Shown here: positions 40,128 to 50,318 of the stretch, piece by piece
How positions within the stretch are numbered: position 1 is the stretch's first letter
Layout: every line of letters starts with the position of its first letter
From: Streptomyces sp. NBC_01451
GTDB taxonomy: Bacteria; Actinomycetota; Actinomycetes; Streptomycetales; Streptomycetaceae
Reading direction: 5' to 3'
DNA: 64,000 nucleotides
Assembly: GCF_036227485.1 (NCBI RefSeq)
Contig: NZ_CP109479.1
Span: forward strand, 9,548,001 to 9,612,000
Translations under genes and position numbers: made by a program
Notes under the pieces: model-generated
What the model was told of the DNA's origin: nothing
The model's database searches: none
The model's input: the letters and a program-made list of their open reading frames with translations, nothing else

Positions 40128-41314
40128 CCGCGATCGCGCTTCCGCTGACCGCACTGATCGCGCTGAACGCCAACGCGTTCGAGATGGGAGTGATCTCGGC
40201 CGCCGGCAGCGTCGCCTGGCTCGTTATCGGGTTGCCGGCCGGTGTCATCGTGCAGCGCCTGCCACTGCGCGAGATTCAGGTGACCACCGATCTGGCCCGT
40301 GCCGTCGCTCTGGTCTCCGTTCCAGTCACCTGGTGGTGGGGTCATCTGACCCTCGTTCATCTGGTTGTCGTTGCCCTGGTGATCAGCTTCGGCACAGTGC
40401 TCTTCGACGTCGCGAGCGAGACCTTCTTGCCGAACGTGGTCGAGCGCGACCAATTGGAGTCGCGCAACAGCCTCCACTCCGCCACCTTGGCCGTCACACA
40501 GGTCAGCGGCCCGTCGCTGGGTGGCGTGGCCGTCCAGCTTCTCGGTGCGGTGCCGACGCTCCTGGTCGACGCCTTGAGTTATCTGGGATCGGCCCTGCTG
40601 GTGAGGTCTCTCCCAGCCGTCGCCACCGGCAAACCTGCAAGTTGGCCGCCGGTCCGTGCCATGATCCGCGAGGGCTGGCGCTTCGTGTCCCGGCACCCGG
40701 TCATGGCGCCATGCACATGGTCGGCGACGGCACTCTGCGTGGCTTGCGGCGCCCAGATTGCGCTCGTTCCGCTGCACCTGGTGCGCACCCTGCACGCTCC
40801 GCTGGGACTGGTGGGCGTCCTGCTCGCCGCCGAGGGCATCGGCTCGCTGGTCGGCGCGGCAATGACGCCGAGACTCACCGGCCGGTTCGGTTCGGCGCGG
40901 GTGCTGCTGCTTTCCGGCGTCGTGTGCATCGTCGGCGCCGTCCTGGTGCCGCTGGGCAGCGGTGTGATGGGTTACCTGTCATTCGCCGTCGGCAGCGCGC
41001 TCTTCAACGGGGGTCTGGTTCTACTGAGCATCGTCACCCGCACCTACCGTCAGGTTGCCAGCCCGCCCGAGCTGCTGTCCCGGGTGATGGCGACGGTCCG
41101 GTTCGTGACCTGGGGCGCTGTGACGGTGGGTGGCCTGGTCTTCGGCGCACTCGCAGGCTTCTACGGCAGCGAGGTCGCCTTGCTGACCTCGGTCGTCGCC
41201 GTCATGGCGGCCGCGCTCATCCTGGTCTTCTCACCCATCAGAAGCCTGCGTGACCTGACCGACCATCCGGGGCGGGCGTCCGATACACAGCCCGACATCA
41301 ACGTTCCGGCGTGA
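40049..41314 (+). CDS. MFS transporter, probable exporter
   Basis: 421 residues, about 12 membrane segments, of the MFS_3/enterobactin-exporter-like type. Segments include GVFWRWWAASAVSATGSAV (first helix with the typical short N-terminus), FGTVLFDVASETFLPNVV with the loop after TM4, and LVSVPVTWWWGHL. The ATG at 40049 is used; a TTG at 40040 is in frame. The first 26 codons lie inside the inverted repeat. It probably exports the macrolactam or confers self-resistance. A truncated copy of its first codons is found, inverted, at 44482-44560. Confidence 0.85.
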   Translation: MSQGHSTGVFWRWWAASAVSATGSAVTAIALPLTALIALNANAFEMGVISAAGSVAWLVIGLPAGVIVQRLPLREIQVTTDLARAVALVSVPVTWWWGHLTLVHLVVVALVISFGTVLFDVASETFLPNVVERDQLESRNSLHSATLAVTQVSGPSLGGVAVQLLGAVPTLLVDALSYLGSALLVRSLPAVATGKPASWPPVRAMIREGWRFVSRHPVMAPCTWSATALCVACGAQIALVPLHLVRTLHAPLGLVGVLLAAEGIGSLVGAAMTPRLTGRFGSARVLLLSGVVCIVGAVLVPLGSGVMGYLSFAVGSALFNGGLVLLSIVTRTYRQVASPPELLSRVMATVRFVTWGAVTVGGLVFGALAGFYGSEVALLTSVVAVMAAALILVFSPIRSLRDLTDHPGRASDTQPDINVPA

Positions 41315-41559
41315 CCGGCGATAACAGCCGGCACCGGGATCAGACCTCGTCCGACCGGATCCGCTGAAGGATCTGCACCGGCTGCCGACACGTTGTTCAG
41401 GCAGCGCGCCACCAGCGCCGGATGGATCGAGCCGGAAAGCGAGCACGGGAAACCCGGGGCCTGAGAAGGCAGTAAGTCGATCAGGATCCCGCGGTCGGCC
41501 AGCCTCTTGAGCGTCAGTCGGACGGTGTTGACGTTGCTGGGCGCGGCCCGTCCGAGGAG

Positions 41560-42560
41560 GGGGACACGCAGGTGCCGCTGCTGGCGCAGTTGCCGCCCAC
41601 GGTGCACGACTTTGCGGCCCACGATGCGGAAACCCGGGAGCTCGTGTCGCTGCTCACCTCGCCCCGCGCGGCCGGAGCGCACACCGTACCCGCCGCCGTC
41701 ATCACCGGTGGGCCGGGAGCCGGCAGGACGAGCCTGCTGCTGCGCGTCGCCCATGCCGTGCGCCCCGACTTCCCGGACGGCCGACACTACGACAGTATCG
41801 GGCACACCGATGCCGCCGGCCGGTTCCTCGCCGGGCTCGGCGTACCGGAGCATGGCATCCCGTGCGGCAGCGCGGATCGGTTCGCCAAGTGCCGCTCCGT
41901 CATCGCCCAGTGCCGCGTCTCGTCGTCCTCTACGACGTCACATGAGGGTCGCAGGTCGCCCCGCTGACGCCCGGCAGTGGCGAGAATCGGGTACTGGTCA
42001 GCAGCCGATACCGGCTCGTCGACCTGGAACGGTCGCGCACGATCCAGCTCGACACCCACGACGACGTGGCGTCGCTTGAACTGCTCGCGCGTGCATGCGT
42101 GCACGTGTGCGCCAGGCCGCTGCTGGCGCTGCGCGTGGGGGAATTACGATTGGCGCACCGGCCGAACCACCGGCTCGACGCTTTCGCACGCCGACTGGCG
42201 GATCCCCAGTGAGTCCTCGATGAGCCGCAGTTCGGTGGCTTGGCCGTGAGCACGACGACCTGGTCGGCCGCGGCCGAGACAGCACCGAGCTGCGCACCGT
42301 TCTGCGCCGCCTTGGCATGATCACCGATCGCTGCATCCGGCCGCAGACGGTCGGCGCGCTGCTGGAGATCCCACCGGAACGCGCGGAGTAACTGCTTGAC
42401 GATCTCGCGGATGCGCACCTTTTCAGTAGTGCCGAACACGTCGGTTGTCACCGGATGCCGCGGCCGACCTGGCGGTACGGCTGCGAGCGGACGTACCGTG
42501 ATCAAATATCGGGCTACTGCATCGCGGCGATCGGGCGGCTCGCCCGGAACCGCCTCACCA
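41560..42560 (+). pseudogene. Decayed SARP/AfsR-type regulator (NB-ARC part)
   Basis: LLAQLPPTVHDFAAHDAETREL followed by ITGGPGAGRTSLLLRVAHAV is the start of the NB-ARC ATPase of SARP/AfsR regulators, with a variant P-loop (Arg-Thr in place of Lys-Thr). Further on, in other frames, VLVSSRYRLVDLERSRTIQL, HDDVASLELLARA, LLALRVGELRLAHRP and LRRLGMI can be read, which are the next NB-ARC parts. The DNA-binding and BTAD domains are absent upstream, and at least three frameshifts or stops are present. It is probably the former pathway activator. The bases 41315-41559 show no certain gene. Confidence 0.7.
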
Positions 42561-42682
42561 TGACCGAGCCGGAGTGCGTCGGCCGCTCGCGGAACGGTAG
42601 CAAGCAGCCGACGGCCCCTGACGGTCGCCAACCGGACGTCCTGACCGGCATGCATTCGGCCGCGGCGCGGCTGCTGCCGGAA

Positions 42683-43348
42683 TCAGGGCCTACGGCGCAG
42701 CAGCGTGATGCCGTCGGCCGCGGCAAGCATGCTGACATCCACCCGCTCGTCGGTGTGCAACCGGGTGTTGAGTTCCCGGATCGCTTTGGTGTCGGGGTCC
42801 TGGGCCGCCGGGTCGGCCACCCGGCCGAAGAAGAGGGTGTTGTCCACGACGATCAGCCCGCCCGGCCGCACCAGCGGGAGACTCAGCTCGTAGTACCAGG
42901 GGTAGCCGACCTTGTCTGCGTCGATGAAGACGAGATCGAAGCCGTCCGGGCCCTCCTCGGCCAGCAGCTTCGCCAGTGTCTCCCGGGCGTCGCCGACTCG
43001 CAGGTCGATGCGGTCCGCCACGCCGGCCCGCTCCCAGTAGTCGGCACCGATCGACGGCCACCGGTCGGTGATGTCGCAAGTGACCACACGCCCGCCAGTG
43101 GGCAGCGCCCGGGCCAGGCACAGGGTGCTGTAGCCGGTGAACGTGCCGATCTCCAGAACCGAGCGGGCGTTGACGAGACCGGCGAGCAGCGCGAGGAACT
43201 GGCCCTCCTCGGCAAGTACTTGCATGGCCACGCCGGCGGGCAGGCCGGCGGTCTCCTCGCGGAGTTCGCGCAGGATGTCGTCCTCGCGCAGGGACACCTC
43301 GCGGACGTACTCGGCGAGGCGGGGGGTGATGTCGATCTGGTCAGCCAC
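42683..43348 (-). CDS. fkbG: FkbG-like O-methyltransferase (methoxymalonyl-ACP)
   Basis: 221 residues, class I SAM methyltransferase of the caffeoyl-CoA/catechol type. FkbG adds the methyl group in the last step to methoxymalonyl-ACP. Visible are the SAM loop [20 protein letters not shown], the metal and substrate acid block [18 protein letters not shown], and [16 protein letters not shown]. It starts with GTG at 43348 with AAGGAG seven bases upstream. It is separated from fkbH-K by the terminal PKS gene, the MFS gene and the SARP remnant, and lies inside the segment bounded by the inverted repeats. Confidence 0.93.
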   Translation of the reverse strand: MADQIDITPRLAEYVREVSLREDDILRELREETAGLPAGVAMQVLAEEGQFLALLAGLVNARSVLEIGTFTGYSTLCLARALPTGGRVVTCDITDRWPSIGADYWERAGVADRIDLRVGDARETLAKLLAEEGPDGFDLVFIDADKVGYPWYYELSLPLVRPGGLIVVDNTLFFGRVADPAAQDPDTKAIRELNTRLHTDERVDVSMLAAADGITLLRRRP

Positions 43349-43599
43349 GGTGCTCCTTCGGGTCGGGTCGGGCGGGTGTGTCGGTCAGGACCTCGCCGAG
43401 GCTGTTGCCACGGGTTCGGGGGCTCGACATCGCCGTGTCGCTGCACCACACGCCGATGTCTGCGGGCGCCGTCGCGGTTGCTGTGAGCGGTGGGAGGCAT
43501 GCCCCCCACGCACCCGATCTCGACGAGGAACTCGCGTCTGTACCTGGCAGCATCGAGGTCCTGGTTCAGCTGCCGCCCGGCGTTGAGGTAATACGACAT
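43341..43599 (-). pseudogene. Shortened unknown gene upstream of fkbG
   Basis: An ATG at 43599 with GGGAGCGGG before it opens the peptide MSYYLNAGRQLNQDLDAARY, which looks like a real gene start. The frame then becomes Arg/Pro-rich. In another frame a plausible end, [19 protein letters not shown], reaches a TGA that overlaps the fkbG GTG. Together this suggests a small or internally deleted gene once coupled to fkbG. I do not recognise it. Confidence 0.35.
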
Positions 43600-44481
43600 G
43601 GGCCGACCCGCTCCCGGGAATTTCCACAGGATGGCGCAGCCCATTTTGGCAGCGCAAAATATCGTTTCGACAGCGTGGCATCGACTCAACAGAATTGCTC
43701 GCCGCATTCAGGCACGCCGCCAGGGAAAATGGATTGTCGAGCATTCTTGGCTCGCTGTGATCGCCGTAATTCCGTCATGCGAGGGCGCCGCCCGACTCGG
43801 GACGGGGGACGCCCATGTCCAGTGCGCCAAAATACGCTGGCACCGTTCAACGATTGCGCGCCAACCGTCCGGGCGGCGCACAAAGTCGTTTTGCCTGTTA
43901 TTCAGGGTGGGCGCGGGGTGGGCGGATCGGCGTTCGCAGTTCGTCGGATTCCGTGGCGACCGTGACGCGTCCCCCGTGACGGGTAGTGATCGTTTCGGGG
44001 GTTGGGGGAGTCTGTTCATGGCGTATCACCGACTCACCGGGTGTGATTGTGGGTGATGACTGCGGAGGTCGAGGACCGCAAAGCAGAAAGACGGTTCGGC
44101 CGTCGTGGCGGCGGGTCCGCGTGGCTTGTTGGGTAGGGTAATGGGGTTGAGACAGAACATTTTCGACGGAGAATGTCCTGTTCGGAGCGGATCCCCGTTG
44201 CGTCTCGACTGTTCCATGTCGCTTGTTGGTGACGTGGCTTTCTCGGGAACGGTCTGACGCTGCGGGTGGTCCTGATCGGCCGGGCGGCGGCGTTGTCGAC
44301 TGCCGGCGGTGGGTTGTCGGAGTGTCTCGCCGAGATTGCGGATCCGCGGTCCGGCGGGGGATTCATCACTGGGTACCGACGATTCTGTTGTTGTGCACGG
44401 CGGCGGTGTTGTCGCGAAACGTGACATAGGCCGGGGGCACCGATTTCGTGGCGGGTGCGGGGCAGGAGTTGCCGGCGGCCC
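43600..44481. other. Long non-coding stretch between fkbG and the right inverted repeat
   Basis: About 880 bases. The part 43640-43740 is AT-richer and may hold the promoter of the fkbG unit. An imperfect palindrome lies at 44155-44184 (GAACA...TGTTC outer arms, ACATTTTC/GAGAATGT inner arms). None of the open frames on either strand resembles a protein that I know. Its presence between a truncated MFS start and fkbG suggests rearranged DNA. Confidence 0.4.
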
Positions 44482-44828
44482 TGACGGCGGAGCCGGTCGC
44501 GCTTACCGCGCTGGCGGCCCACCATCTCCAGAAAACTCCGGTGCTGTGTCCCTGGCTCATGGTGGGCAACAGTGGGTGCCGGTTCCACCCATCGGCAACC
44601 CCTGATTTCTAGGGGTCTCGCGATCTCGATGAGGGGTTGTCGCGTGGGTGCGGTTCGCAAAAAATCCTTGGTGTGATCAGGGCGAGGCAGTGAATGGATC
44701 CTGTCGCCGACGATCGCATCTGCGGCTCGACGCCGACGTACGTCTTCCGACGTCTGCGACCTACTGCCCGCCTGAAGCATCCAGGAACTCGTCGAGGTGA
44801 CACCCGATGGACAACGAAGAGAAGTTGC
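44482..44828 (-). repeat. Right copy of the perfect 347-bp inverted repeat
   Basis: Exact reverse complement of 39781-40127. It contains the first 22 bases of the intact PKS gene (ATG at 44807, plus strand), the divergent intergenic region, and the first 79 bases of an MFS gene on the minus strand (44560-44482), which is cut at the repeat edge and continues in unrelated sequence. The paired CAACCCCT motifs lie at 44596-44603 and 44632-44639, and the 22-base shared block at 44633-44654. Confidence 0.95.
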
Positions 44829-47800
44829 TGACCTACCTCAGGAAGGCCACGGAGGGACTCCGTGAGGCCCGGCAGCAACTGGCCGAGGTCGAGCAGCGGG
44901 AGGCTGAGCCGATCGCGATCGTCGGTATGGGCTGCAGGCTTCCCGGAGGTGTCGCGAGTCCTGAGGATCTGTGGCGGGTGATCGAGGCGGGCGGGGACGA
45001 GATCTCTGATTTTCCCACAGACCGCGACTGGCCCGTCGACCTCTACGATCCGGAGCCGGGCAAGCCGGGGAAGAGCTGCACGCACAAGGGCGGGTTCCTG
45101 CACGATGCGGCGGACTTCGACGCCTCCGTGTTCGGGATCAGCCCGCGCGAGGCTCTCGCGATGGACACGCAACACCGGCTGGCGCTGGAGACCTCGTGGG
45201 AGGCACTAGAGCGCGCGGGTATCGACCCCACTTCATTGCGGGGAAGCAAGACCGGTGTCTTCCTCGGGATCGTGTACAACGACTACAGCAGCCGCCTCAA
45301 CGGCATCCCCGAGGAGGTGGCCGGCTACCTCAGTATCGGCACCTCGAACTGCATCGCCTCCGGCCGTATCTCCTACATTCTCGGTCTGCAGGGGCCCGCG
45401 CTCACTGTCGACACTGCCTGCTCCTCCTCGCTGGTGACGGTGCACCTGGCTGTCCAGTCACTGCGCCGTGGGGAGTGTTCGATGGCCCTGGCGGGTGGCG
45501 CGACCGTGATGCACTCGCCCGAGGCCTTCCTGGAATTCAGCACCCAGCGGGCCCTGTCGCCGGACGGCCGGTGCAGAGCGTTCTCGGCCGCGGCCGACGG
45601 CACCGGGTTCGCCGAGGGCGTCGCGGTGCTGGCGCTGGAGCGGTTGTCGGACGCCCGGCGCCTCGGCCACCCCGTGCTGGCCGTGGTGCGTGGCACAGCC
45701 GTCAACCAGGACGGTGCGAGCGGCCGTATGACGGCGCCCAACGGGCTCGCCCAGCAGCGGGTCATCGCCGACGCGCTGGAGAACGCGCGGCTGACGGCAG
45801 ATCAGGTGGACGTGGTGGAGGCCCACGGAACCGGCACACCCCTCGGTGACCCCATCGAGGCGCAGGCACTGATCGCCGCCTACGGCCGCGGCCGATCCGC
45901 CGACCGCCCCCTGCGGCTCGGCTCGCTGAAGTCGAACATCGGTCACACCCAGGCCGCGGCGGGCGCCGCGGGAATGATCAAAATGGTGCTCGCGCTGAGC
46001 CACGACACCGTGCCCGCCACCTTGCACGTCGACGAGCCGACACCGCACGTCGACTGGTCGACGGGTGCGCTGGAGCTGGTCACGGAGCCGGTCGCCTGGC
46101 CCGCCGGAGACCGGCCACGCCGCGCGGGAGTGTCCGCCTTCGGTATGAGCGGCACCAACGCGCACGTCATCATCGAGGAGGCACCCGTGGCCGAGGAGCC
46201 GGAGAACGAGCAGGACACACGCCGAGCCGGCAACACCGCCGTTCCCTGGCTGCTCTCGGCCAAGACCCGGGAAGCGCTCCGCGCCCAAGCCGCGGTGCTC
46301 GTATCGCACGTGGCCGCCATACCGGAGCTCGAACCGTTGGACATCGGTTACTCGCTCGCCTCCTCCCGTGCGCTCATGGAGAACCGCGCAGTCGTGGTGG
46401 GCGAGACCCGGACCGAGCTCCTCACCGGACTGAGGACGCTCGCAGCAGGCGGCACGGCGGAGCACCTGGTCGAGAGCGCAGCATCGCGTGCCTCCGGAGC
46501 GGTGTTCGTCTTCCCGGGGCAGGGTTCGCAGTGGCCCGGTATGGCGCGCGGCCTGCTCGAGTCGTCGCCCGCGTTCGCCCGCCGTATGGAGGAGTGCGCG
46601 GGGGCGCTGGCACCTTTCACGGACTGGGACCTGCTGGAGGCCGCCAGGGGAGAGCCCGGTGCCCCGTCGCTGGATCGGGTCGACGTCGTCCAGCCCGTGT
46701 TGTGGGCCGTCATGGTCTCCCTGGCGGACCTGTGGCGCCACTACGGCCTGGAACCCTCGGCGGTGATCGGCCATTCGCAGGGGGAGATCGCCGCGGCATG
46801 CGTCGCCGACGCGCTGTCGCTGGAGGACGCCGCACGAGTCGTGGCGCTGCGCAGCCGGGCCATCGCGGACGAACTGGTCGGCGGGGGCGGCATGCTGGCC
46901 GTCTCGCTGTCGCCGGAGAAGGCGGCAGAACTGCTCGTACCGTGGGAAGGCAGACTGTCGCTGGCCGCTGTGAACGGCACCTCGTCGGTGGTGCTCTCCG
47001 GCGACGCGGACGCGTTGGACCGACTCGGCGGAGAGCTGAGGGCGGAGAGGATCCGGTACAGGCGGATCCCTGTCGACTACGCCTCCCATTCAGCCCATGT
47101 CGAGAAGCTCAGGGAACGTCTTCTCAAGGACCTCGCGGACATCCGCCCCCGCACCGCGAAGATCCCTTTCATATCGACGGTGACGGGGCAGCCGCTGGAC
47201 ACCCGCGCCCTGGACGCGGAGTACTGGTACACCAGCCTTCGGCAGACCGTCCTGTTCGAACAGGGAACCGGCGAACTGCTGCGGCAGGGGCAACGGCTCT
47301 TCGTCGAATGCAGCCCGCACCCCGTCCTGACCACAGCTGTCGAGGAGACGGGCGGGACAGCCGGCATTCGTGTGGCGGCCGTGGCTTCCCTCCGCAAGGA
47401 CGACGGCGGCATGCGGAGGTTCGGCCTCGCGATGGCCGGTGCGTTCGGCTACGGCGCCCCCATCGACTGGAAGACCGAGTTCGAGGATCGCGGCGCCCGC
47501 CGCGTCGACCTGCCGACCTACGCGTTTCAGCGTCGCCGCTACTGGCTTCGAGCATCGGCGGGCGACAGCACGATCACGTCGACGGGCCTCGACCCGGTGG
47601 GACATCCGCTGCTGGGTGCCACCGTGTCCTTGGGGGAGACCGGTGGCATGCTGCAGGCTGGCCTGCTCGCGCCCGCCGTCCATCCGTGGCTGCTCGGTCC
47701 GCGTGTCGCGGGGACGCACACTGTTCCGGCCGGGGTGTTGGCGGAAATGGCGGTGCAGGCGGGCGACGGAGTCGGCTGCGCCAGTGTGGAGGAACTCACG

Positions 47801-48502
47801 CTGCACGCACCGCTCGCTGTTCCCTACCGCGGCACGGCAGCCCTGCAGATCTCCATCGGGCCGATCGGGGAGACAGGGCGGCGGTTGGCGATACATTCCC
47901 GGCCTGACGGAACCGCGACCTGGACGTGCCACGCCACCGGAGTCCTTGGGACGCGACAGCACGGGCGATCGGACGGATCCGCCGACCGGCTCGAACACGA
48001 ACCGGCCGACTGGCCGCCGCCGGCAGCGACACCGGTGACCGCACAGGAGCTCCGGCCGATCCTCGCGGGTCCTGTCGGCGGATACGCGATGTTGCGCACG
48101 GCGTGGCGCCGCGGGCAGGACGTGTATGCCGAAGTCGCCCTGCGCGACACCGCTGACGAGCATTCCCCCTTCGGCCTGCATCCGGCCCTGCTGGACGCGG
48201 CGCTCAATACCGCACGCCTTGCGACTGGCCCGTCGGCAGGGCTCGCCCACCCTCCACTGGTGACCGAGTGGTCGCGAATCACCCTTCACGCCACCGGGGC
48301 GAGGACACTGCGGGTTCGCCTCACGCCCGACGACCGTGGTGGCTTTGCTCTCGCCGCGACGGACGAGTTCGGACAGACGGTGATCACTATCGGCTCCTTC
48401 GCTCACCGACCCCTCTCCACCGAAGCCCTCCCGGCTCCCGGTGCGACATCCTCCCGGCCCCCTGCCCGCCCACCGCGGGTGCCCCTCATCGCCCGGACCT
48501 GA
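44807..48502 (+). CDS. Type I PKS fragment KS-AT-DH (truncated module)
   Basis: 1231 residues. After an N-terminal docking helix (about 1-33) come KS (33-455) with DTACSSSLV (Cys about 204), EAHGTG and [12 protein letters not shown] (560-840) with GHSQGE and YASH, predicting methylmalonyl-CoA; and a DH-like domain (925-1190). In the DH the HxxxGxxxxP motif reads [13 protein letters not shown], so the catalytic His is missing, and the second motif is DAALN; it should be inactive. The protein ends after the DH with a Pro-rich tail and no KR, ACP or TE. A decayed ACP follows in other frames. As it stands it cannot carry a chain unless a separate ACP serves it. The first seven codons lie in the inverted repeat. 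Confidence 0.9.
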   Translation: MDNEEKLLTYLRKATEGLREARQQLAEVEQREAEPIAIVGMGCRLPGGVASPEDLWRVIEAGGDEISDFPTDRDWPVDLYDPEPGKPGKSCTHKGGFLHDAADFDASVFGISPREALAMDTQHRLALETSWEALERAGIDPTSLRGSKTGVFLGIVYNDYSSRLNGIPEEVAGYLSIGTSNCIASGRISYILGLQGPALTVDTACSSSLVTVHLAVQSLRRGECSMALAGGATVMHSPEAFLEFSTQRALSPDGRCRAFSAAADGTGFAEGVAVLALERLSDARRLGHPVLAVVRGTAVNQDGASGRMTAPNGLAQQRVIADALENARLTADQVDVVEAHGTGTPLGDPIEAQALIAAYGRGRSADRPLRLGSLKSNIGHTQAAAGAAGMIKMVLALSHDTVPATLHVDEPTPHVDWSTGALELVTEPVAWPAGDRPRRAGVSAFGMSGTNAHVIIEEAPVAEEPENEQDTRRAGNTAVPWLLSAKTREALRAQAAVLVSHVAAIPELEPLDIGYSLASSRALMENRAVVVGETRTELLTGLRTLAAGGTAEHLVESAASRASGAVFVFPGQGSQWPGMARGLLESSPAFARRMEECAGALAPFTDWDLLEAARGEPGAPSLDRVDVVQPVLWAVMVSLADLWRHYGLEPSAVIGHSQGEIAAACVADALSLEDAARVVALRSRAIADELVGGGGMLAVSLSPEKAAELLVPWEGRLSLAAVNGTSSVVLSGDADALDRLGGELRAERIRYRRIPVDYASHSAHVEKLRERLLKDLADIRPRTAKIPFISTVTGQPLDTRALDAEYWYTSLRQTVLFEQGTGELLRQGQRLFVECSPHPVLTTAVEETGGTAGIRVAAVASLRKDDGGMRRFGLAMAGAFGYGAPIDWKTEFEDRGARRVDLPTYAFQRRRYWLRASAGDSTITSTGLDPVGHPLLGATVSLGETGGMLQAGLLAPAVHPWLLGPRVAGTHTVPAGVLAEMAVQAGDGVGCASVEELTLHAPLAVPYRGTAALQISIGPIGETGRRLAIHSRPDGTATWTCHATGVLGTRQHGRSDGSADRLEHEPADWPPPAATPVTAQELRPILAGPVGGYAMLRTAWRRGQDVYAEVALRDTADEHSPFGLHPALLDAALNTARLATGPSAGLAHPPLVTEWSRITLHATGARTLRVRLTPDDRGGFALAATDEFGQTVITIGSFAHRPLSTEALPAPGATSSRPPARPPRVPLIART

Positions 48503-48791
48503 ATGAACACGACCTGGCGGCTCGGCTTTCCCCGGCCGCGTGTGCGGTCTGGCTGACCGACCTGGCGCGTACTCAACTCACCCACGTTCTCGGCCATGAC
48601 GGACCTGCGGCTGTCGATGCCGTCGGCTCGCCGGCCGACCTCGGCCTCACCTTCGGCGCCGCCTCCATGTCCGCGGACGACTGCAGGTGGTCAGCGGGCC
48701 ACAGCTGCCCGCCGCTTCAGCCGCCCATCTGCACGAACACCTTTTCCACGCGAACGCCCCCGAGCCGCACGACACTCCCAAGGACACGTCT
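48503..48791 (+). pseudogene. ACP remnant of the truncated PKS module
   Basis: In one frame LTDLARTQLTHVLGHDGPAA then ADLGLTFGAA resembles the first half of a PKS ACP. The place of the phosphopantetheine motif (normally LGFDSL) reads LGLTFG and has no Ser. The second half (LQVVSGPQLPAASAAHLHEHLF) lies in a third frame. Two frameshifts and the lost Ser mean that no holo-ACP can be made. Confidence 0.65.
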
Positions 48792-50318
48792 ATGGACCCT
48801 GTGACATCGAACGAGAAGAAACCCGTGGTGATCGTCGGAGCCGGGCCGTGCGGCCTGGCGGCCGCCTGCGAACTGCTTCAACTGGGCGTCCCCGTGCGGG
48901 TGCTGGAGAAGGAGTCCGAGCCTGGCGCCGGAACGCGCGCGATCCAGCTGTGGCCCCCGGCCCTGGAGGTCCTCGACCGGGTCGGCGTGCTTGCCGATGC
49001 ACGTCGAAGGGGCGTGCGCATCAAGGCCAACGAGTACCACCTCGCCGGAGGCCGTCGGCTGCGCATCATGCTCGGTGACGAGAACGAGCCGCTCATTCTG
49101 CCGCAGGAGCAGACCACCCAGCTGTTGGAAGAGGCATTGGAGCGGCTGGGCGGCCGCGTCGAGCGCTCCATGAGAGTCGTCGCTGTCGAATCCGGCCCCG
49201 GCTCCGTCTCCGTCAAGGCGCATGGACCCGACGGAGTGGAGCTGATCGAGGCGGATTGGCTGATTGGTGCCGACGGCGTACACAGCGTGGTGCGCGAACA
49301 GTTGGGCATCGAATTCGCCGGCGAGCGCGTGCCGATGACCCTCATGGTCGCCGAAGGCCGGGTGGCCGGGCGGTACGACCGTGCGAGTGCCCATTTCTTC
49401 CTCGGCCGGACCGGCTCGGCGGTGTTCGTGCCGATGCCCGGCGACACGGTCCGCATCGCCGGCGCCATTCCTCCAGACGTCTCGCTGACCAGCAAGACCG
49501 TCCAGGAAATCCTCGACGAGCGCGGGCCGGGTGCGCTGCGCGTGGAAGAGCTGGACCTGGTCACCACCTTCGGCAGCTCGGAGCGCATCGCGGCGACCTT
49601 CAGGGAGGGCCGCTGCTTTCTCGTCGGCGACGCGGCCCACACCCATGTGCCGTTGGGCAGTCAAGGACTCAGCCTCGGCCTCCAGGATGTGCACAACCTC
49701 GCGTGGAAGCTCGCCGGCGTCATCGACGGACGGCTCGACCCACGCGTCCTTGACACCTACGACGCCGAACGCCGCCAAGCTGCCGGGCAGATCGTTCGCA
49801 TGATCCATCAGGGGGCCGCGATCCTCACCGTCGGCCCGCTTGCCGCCCGCGTACGCAATGTGGTGTGCGACGCGCTGCAGGCCACAGGCACCCTGAGGCG
49901 TCGGCTCATCCCTCGGCTCGCGGGCTGGCGTACCAGTTACCCGAACGTGCTGCTGGGTCCGGACCCGATCGGCGCCCGTGGTCCGCGACGCCGTGTTTCG
50001 CGCCGCCGGATGCCTCAGCCGGGTTCGCGGATACCGCACGACGTCCCCGCGCAGCGGTCTGCGGTCACCGGCGGACTCCAGTTGTTGACCACCGGAGCAC
50101 CGACGACACCGCTGGCCGCCAGGGCGCGGGAAACGGCACGTCGGAGACCGTCCGTGCTCACCCACGAGCATCGGCCAAGCGGAAGGACCGGATTCATGTT
50201 GTTGCGCCCGGACGGCTACGTCGCCGCAACTGGCAGGACCACAGCCGAACTCGACCGTCTGGAGCGGGTGCTGGAAGCACGACTGATTCCCGGAGGCGGT
50301 GAGAGCCATGCGGTCTGA
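48792..50318 (+). CDS. FAD-dependent aromatic-hydroxylase-type monooxygenase
   Basis: 508 residues, class A flavoprotein monooxygenase. Visible are the N-terminal FAD loop VVIVGAGPCGLAAACEL, the acid LEKE at the end of beta-2, the NAD(P)H-linked motif DWLIGADGVHSVVR, and the FAD-ribityl motif CFLVGDAAHTHVPLGSQGLS. The C-terminal thioredoxin-like domain is present but short. It likely hydroxylates or epoxidises the polyketide or an aromatic precursor; NAD(P)H and oxygen are needed. Its end overlaps the P450 start by 11 bases. The ATG at 48792 is preferred over the longer frame that begins inside the ACP remnant. Confidence 0.88.
   Translation: MDPVTSNEKKPVVIVGAGPCGLAAACELLQLGVPVRVLEKESEPGAGTRAIQLWPPALEVLDRVGVLADARRRGVRIKANEYHLAGGRRLRIMLGDENEPLILPQEQTTQLLEEALERLGGRVERSMRVVAVESGPGSVSVKAHGPDGVELIEADWLIGADGVHSVVREQLGIEFAGERVPMTLMVAEGRVAGRYDRASAHFFLGRTGSAVFVPMPGDTVRIAGAIPPDVSLTSKTVQEILDERGPGALRVEELDLVTTFGSSERIAATFREGRCFLVGDAAHTHVPLGSQGLSLGLQDVHNLAWKLAGVIDGRLDPRVLDTYDAERRQAAGQIVRMIHQGAAILTVGPLAARVRNVVCDALQATGTLRRRLIPRLAGWRTSYPNVLLGPDPIGARGPRRRVSRRRMPQPGSRIPHDVPAQRSAVTGGLQLLTTGAPTTPLAARARETARRRPSVLTHEHRPSGRTGFMLLRPDGYVAATGRTTAELDRLERVLEARLIPGGGESHAV

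Noticed and set aside
44366..44569. Small minus-strand gene beginning like an MFS transporter
   Set aside because: Only the first 26 codons match, because they lie in the inverted repeat; beyond 44482 the sequence is unrelated.
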